Below, piece by piece: positions 59,697 through 64,000 of a stretch of DNA of 64,000 nt. Position numbers and translations under genes: made by a program. Where the stretch lies: positions 213,247,435 to 213,311,434 of the forward strand of contig NC_080572.1 of the NCBI RefSeq assembly GCF_030247185.1. Direction: 5' to 3'. The notes under the pieces were generated by a model. It saw nothing but the letters and a program-made list of their open reading frames with translations. It did not search any database and had not been told where the DNA came from. This stretch comes from Malaya genurostris. Lineage: Eukaryota > Arthropoda > Insecta > Diptera > Culicidae. Within the stretch, counting starts at the first letter, position 1, and each line of letters opens with the position of its first letter.

Positions 59697-59775
59697 CCGG
59701 AAGATTAAAGAGGTTTTAACCTTAAGGTCATTCGCCTCTTCGGGCCAGCAAAACTTTCTGGCCCTATGTGAGAAA
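59697..59775 (-). mobile_element. 5'-truncated SINE copy
   Basis: The reverse complement matches the body of the SINE at 3.68 kb (CCCGAAGAGGCGAATGACC, TTAAGGTTAAAACCTC). The tRNA-like head is missing. Confidence 0.65.
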
Positions 59776-59949
59776 ATATCCTTATTTGTTTGTAATCGAA
59801 TAACAACATTCGGAAGAGCTTACCTCTCCGTTTCCTTTATAAAAATGTTTTTTATGTTGCAAATTTAATGAACTGTAGTAATAATTTTTTGATAATAATG
59901 ATCTGTAGTAATGATTTTTCCCGAGTGATAGTGGAATGAACTTTTTCTT

Positions 59950-60423
59950 ATCATGATTTTCCCAACACGGATCTCGGGCGCTGAAACGCGTTCCACGAAG
60001 CGATTTCTTTGATCGACCGAATAGGAAAAAGTCGCAGGGAGCCAAATCAGGCGAAAGCGGTGGTTGCTGCACGGTATTCGTTCCGTTATTATCCAAATGT
60101 TCACGGATATCGATGACGTTGTGTGACGGTGCGTGATTGTGGTGTAAGATCCACGAGTTGTATGCCCAAAAATCTGGTCTTTTTCGGCAAATTGCTTCAC
60201 GCAAACGTCTCATAATTCTTTAAAAGAAACTTTCTAATTCCAACTCCAACTCCAACTCCTCTGCTATCTTTCTAATAGTCAATTTGCGGTCACGTCCACT
60301 TCTGGAACGTTCGTGCCACTGATAAACGACTGTTTTATTCAGAGTATCGTTGCCGGAATACTCTCCTAAGATTTGCAACGTCGTCGCACATCTTAGGAGA
60401 GTGTTTCGCACGTGTACACGCAA
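59950..60423 (-). pseudogene. Mariner (DD34D) transposase remnant, catalytic Asp mutated
   Basis: On the minus strand: NDTLNKTVVYQWHER (N-terminal mariner block, 60360-60300), then RKLTIRKIAEEL with a small CTCCAA microsatellite that reads ELELELE, a stop at 60220-60222, then ILHHNHAPSHNVIDIREHL and PPLSPDLAPCDFFLFG. The second catalytic Asp is Asn here (HHNH for the usual HHDN). It is 34 residues from the third Asp, as in mariner. The region with the first Asp is deleted. Confidence 0.8.
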
Positions 60424-61160
60424 TTTATGTGTACAAAAATATAGTCTCTGTTGAGGGAAGCCATGTTAATGACTTGGAAAAGTATCACTCTTAAAAAAAT
60501 GAAACTGAAATTTGATAGAATATCAATGACAGATATGCAACCTAGAAAAATTTTAATCGGGTGTCTGAGAGCGCCACACGGTGGTGATTCCGGTAACTTT
60601 TTAATCAAGATAGTATACTCAGTCAGAGGCAGGTAACTCTTTTGTTTTCTCTCTCATTCTCATATTCCCTATTGAAGTAAAAATTGAATAAAATCCCTAT
60701 TGAAGTAAAGTAAATATTCCCTATTGAAATAAAGTAAATTTAAATTTTTATGCTGTCCGATTATTATTTAGTCACATCGTAATCAGGCAGTGACAGGAGA
60801 AATGAAGACAATGTCAATTGCTTCAGCAATCAATGAGTGAAATGTCCAGAGAAATTTAAAAATCGGAAAAGGACCGATGTTAGTAGGTCAAGAAAATTAT
60901 CAGAATTTATTGCTCATCTTTAGCCGATCACGAATAAAAAATAGAAAAAATAATTATGAATATATCAATTCTCGAGAAAGTCAAAAAAGTTTTTCATATT
61001 TTTGTTATAACAGTGTTGTTTGATCCATCGAAAAACAGATTTGAAAAATCAAAATGAATTGAGAAAATAAACATTTGTCAAAAAATTCACCCCAGATTGA
61101 AATCGAACCAGCCAACTATTTCCACCCGTAAAATTATTGCTTTTTCTCACTTCACAAGGA
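60424..61160. other. Intronic, minor repeats only
   Basis: CCCTATTGAAGTAAA occurs three times at 60668-60735. A minus-strand B-box-like GGTTCGATTTC lies at about 61103. Nothing else. Confidence 0.4.
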
Positions 61161-61298
61161 AACACATTTTCTTTCTTATCGTTCAATCAGTAAAGCCGTT
61201 TGATTTTCCCTGTATATTTTTAACCTCTTAACACATTTTTTTTCTTATCGTTCAATCAGTAAAGCCGTTTGATTTTCCCTGTATATCTTTACCTCTTA
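61161..61298. repeat. Two-copy 68-bp tandem duplication
   Basis: AACACATTTTCTTTCTTATC with CGTTCAATCAGTAAAGCC, TTTGATTTTCCCTGTATAT and TTAACCTCTT is repeated at 61161 and 61229 with only two or three differences, so the duplication is recent. Confidence 0.85.
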
Positions 61299-62947
61299 AA
61301 TATCTTGAATAACTAAGACTTTATGACAACGATTTCTAATAGCGAGATTATACTTGAAAACATATTAGGTATTAATACTCCCCAAAATTGAATTGAGATT
61401 TAAGATCTTCATTTCAAATTCATGTTACTCTTGGTTGACTTTTTTTTTGAGACTGCACAGAATCATGCAGGTTGCAACAACTGAATTGAATCGATGAACA
61501 GATAGAATAACCTTTTCTCAATTCTTAATAGAATAGAAACGTGTTTTGTAAAAACTATCGTTTTGCACAAATTTTCAACACAAAAGTCTATTGTTGCGTA
61601 TGCTGTATGGCATGTAGTACAATCTTGTTGAAACAAAATGTTTTCTGAACCTTTGAAAAATATTTACGCTAATATTTGGAAAGTCCACGAAAGTCTACGA
61701 GGATGAAGGGGGAGTGAAAAGTACCAGATTTTTGGTTACGTGGTTTATTAACGGTCCACACTCTCTTTTCAAAGTGATTACCATCCTAACTTGAAACTCG
61801 ACAAAACTTAAGGAACTTTAAGCAATTCCCGGAATATATTATTCAGCTAGCTCCATACTTACTTTCTAGCAGAGGAAGTTTTTCGACGGAACTTGTTCTG
61901 TACTTTCAAGTTGGAAAAAATTTCACCTGTACTTTTATGCAGTAAAAAAAGTTCAACCGGAATTAAACTGAACTTTTTGTGAATGTGGAAGCAGATTTTG
62001 TTCTGATATAGTAGAACTTCTGGTGTGATGTGAAAAGTTTACAAACAAAGCCTGATGAAGTTGGCTGAAAAGAAATTTGAACCTGGTAATAATAACTCAG
62101 TAGCAAAAAGGTGCGAAGAAGCGATGCTGCCTCTTTAGATATTTCAGTTTGAATAGCATTTAACATTATTTCGGTGATAGCACGTAAAACTCTTTTTTTC
62201 ATTTCTCTGTACGACCGATTCAAATTCAACCGGTAGACAATAGAAACACCTGAGCTAGGGGGACCTAAAAATAATTCTTAGTCCCGAAACGTTAAAAAAG
62301 CGCTCTTCAAATATGTCGTTCAAGAGTATCAAATTTCGATTACTCACACTTATTAGTTACATCTCATCCATAGATGAACATTTGTTGCTCTTGTTGCTCT
62401 ACACAATGCACTATCGAAAATTTGTGTAAGTTCACAATTTCACCTTATCGAATAGCTAATAGGTAATAATTTTATTGACCAACCTTTTAAATACTATAGG
62501 TCAGTTGTTCAAGGCATCAACTAAAAGTTGTTTATAAACGCAAAAGCGAACAAATTTATCGTTTCTTCTAAGGATCTTGAAAAGCAGAATGAATATTTGA
62601 TTCTCCAGCTCTGTCATTTTCACCTTCTGTCGGTGCCCGACTTCTGCTTGTGTTTTCGAATACATTTTTAATCTGTTTTTGTATTTTTTTTACTCTATTT
62701 ATTTTATCAAAAAAAAACCTATTGTGGACCGTTCGCAACAGTCCGTTCCATGAATGATCTACACAGTATACTTTTTTCCGTTACATTTCCTTGCAATCAA
62801 ATATATTAATCATCATTAATATTCAGCTGACTGTACACACGAACTGATCCATAATATGCCCATAATATACGAATCATAAATGCAGTGCCGGAAACCAAAC
62901 TGATTTAATCTAATGAAAAAATTCTCTTCCTTCCCATCCATCCGCAG
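61299..62947 (+). other. 3' part of the giant intron, nothing recognised
   Basis: AT-rich. It ends with a pyrimidine-rich tract and acceptor TCTTCCTTCCCATCCATCC then GCAG. A plausible branch site lies near TCTAATGAAA (62909). Confidence 0.45.
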
Positions 62948-63361
62948 ACGAGCAACGATGACCCGGACACGGTGCAGCTGGATGATGAAATGGAAAAGGT
63001 GTTCGGTTCGGTCGGTACCGACAAGGAAAAGTTCGAACTAAAACGACTCAAGGACGATGTGCTGGTCGATAACTCGCCCCTAAAGTACGACGATACGCCG
63101 CACCGCACAGCAGACCAGCGACCGCTACTGAAAGCATCCAACCAACGCCCGATGGACGGCACAGCGGATCCGGCTGGCAATAACAATGGCTCGCCGCCAA
63201 CAACTTCCCCGACCAGTCCGATATCATTGTCCTCGAAGAGCGGAATCACCACCAAAGCGTCCTACGATACCACCCTGGCGGACAATTCGTCCAATGATTT
63301 TAGCGAAACTGTCCATGACGAACCGCTGGTGGACCACGGGACGCTGCAGGGGGAACAATGG
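62948..63361 (+). CDS. Second coding exon of the unidentified host gene
   Basis: Acceptor AG at 62946-62947, donor at 63362 (TGG|GTAAGT, near consensus). The exon is 414 bp, 138 codons, phase 0 at both ends. It is GC-rich and has strong codon structure, unlike the introns. The peptide begins TSNDDPDTVQLDDEMEKVFG, continues with a charged stretch (DKEKFELKRLKDDVLVDNSP), then a Ser/Pro/Thr/Asn-rich part (SPPTTSPTSPISLSSKSG), and ends DHGTLQGEQW. It appears cytosolic and disordered, with no membrane segment. Its symmetric phase would allow skipping without a frameshift. The family is not recognised. Confidence 0.85.
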
Positions 63362-64000
63362 GTAAGTAAAACGAATGTACATTATGATATAATAGGTTTA
63401 TTTCGTGCACGACGAAAAACTGCTTAGATGGTAATGACAAACGGGACTTTAATAAACTTCGGTAGCGTAACGGCTAAATTTGTGCTCATTTTGTAGCTTG
63501 GATTATATCTAAGAATAAAATTGTATTGCTGCGGTCTTTTCGTGCGACAGTTGGACTGATAACGCTGGTTCGCAATAAAATCTGAACTGATTAAATTTGG
63601 AATAAAACAAATTTGCTATGAGTTCAAATCAATATGCATTTTTGATTTATTTAAGTGTGCATTATTAGTCATCCTAAAACTAATTTCAGCTACTTAACTA
63701 GGTTTCATGAAGAAACTTCGAACTTTTGAAAATACTCCAGCCATTAGGGTCTGTCTGTAGACTTCTCTACAATCAATTTTGCAGCTTTTGTTCAAAAATT
63801 TCGACATTTTTCTATAGTTGTAGCTTGTTGTAGTTTATATTGAGAGAATTCTCTCTTCACAAGAGCGTAAGATCACTCGATTGGTCCCAACTCCCGGCTC
63901 AATTGGTCGCAACTTCATTCGCTTAATAACCTTCCAAAACATCTTTGGCGTAGTGACAAGATGCCAAATTAGGCCAGAAGAAGAGGGATCGTTATTACTG
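63362..64000 (+). other. Following intron of the host gene (start)
   Basis: Begins GTAAGT. AT-rich, no further exon seen before the window ends. Confidence 0.6.

Overview
The window looks like a stretch of a culicine-type mosquito genome. The DNA is strongly AT-rich and is packed with non-LTR, SINE, Tc1/mariner-type and MITE-like insertions, including the dispersed repeat built on a GGAACCGGAAGTCGGATC motif and tRNA-derived SINEs that I associate with culicine genomes. No species can be named from sequence alone.

The host gene content is small. I can support one plus-strand protein gene, seen as its 5' UTR and first coding exon (15.8-16.66 kb) and a second coding exon (62.95-63.36 kb). A phase-0 intron of about 46.3 kb separates them. 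A third segment at 48.2 kb could be an alternative first coding exon, because it opens with ATG and ends at a phase-0 GT donor that would join the same downstream exon. The protein is His-rich, then basic, then Ser/Pro/Asp/Thr-rich and apparently disordered. I do not recognise the family; the catalytic or membrane part must lie beyond the window.

Almost everything else is mobile DNA. 0-15 kb: copies of the GGAACCGG repeat, a tRNA-derived SINE, a decayed DD41D transposase, a TTA-flanked element with a DD41D derivative nested in it (9.87-11.96 kb), and a fused DD37E/mariner pseudogene (12.3-13.7 kb). 16-30 kb: a TA-flanked MITE, two tandem TTAA-flanked piggyBac-type MITEs sharing one TTAA, two mariner fossils, a SINE with a 15-bp target duplication, and a CGTTAC minisatellite. 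30-42 kb: a protein-like relic on the minus strand, an AAT-array repeat, a cluster of tRNA-like MITEs, and a 1.17-kb TA-flanked element. 42-47 kb: a nearly complete jockey-type LINE with two frameshifts and two nonsense codons, bounded by 12-bp target duplications. 47-60 kb: a second copy of a 1.5-kb dispersed repeat, a compact Pol II promoter-like unit at 52.0-52.3 kb, an apparently intact DD37D transposon at 56.28-57.59 kb, the inverted partner of the AAT repeat, and another mariner fossil. 60-64 kb: plain intron, then the second exon.

The best-supported items for follow-up are the intact DD37D element, the DD41D derivative whose ends form a perfect 174-bp inverted repeat containing its own C-terminal codons, the tandem TTAA elements, the alternative first exon and the isolated promoter at 52.07 kb. 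I see no CRISPR array, operon, rRNA or intact canonical tRNA gene.
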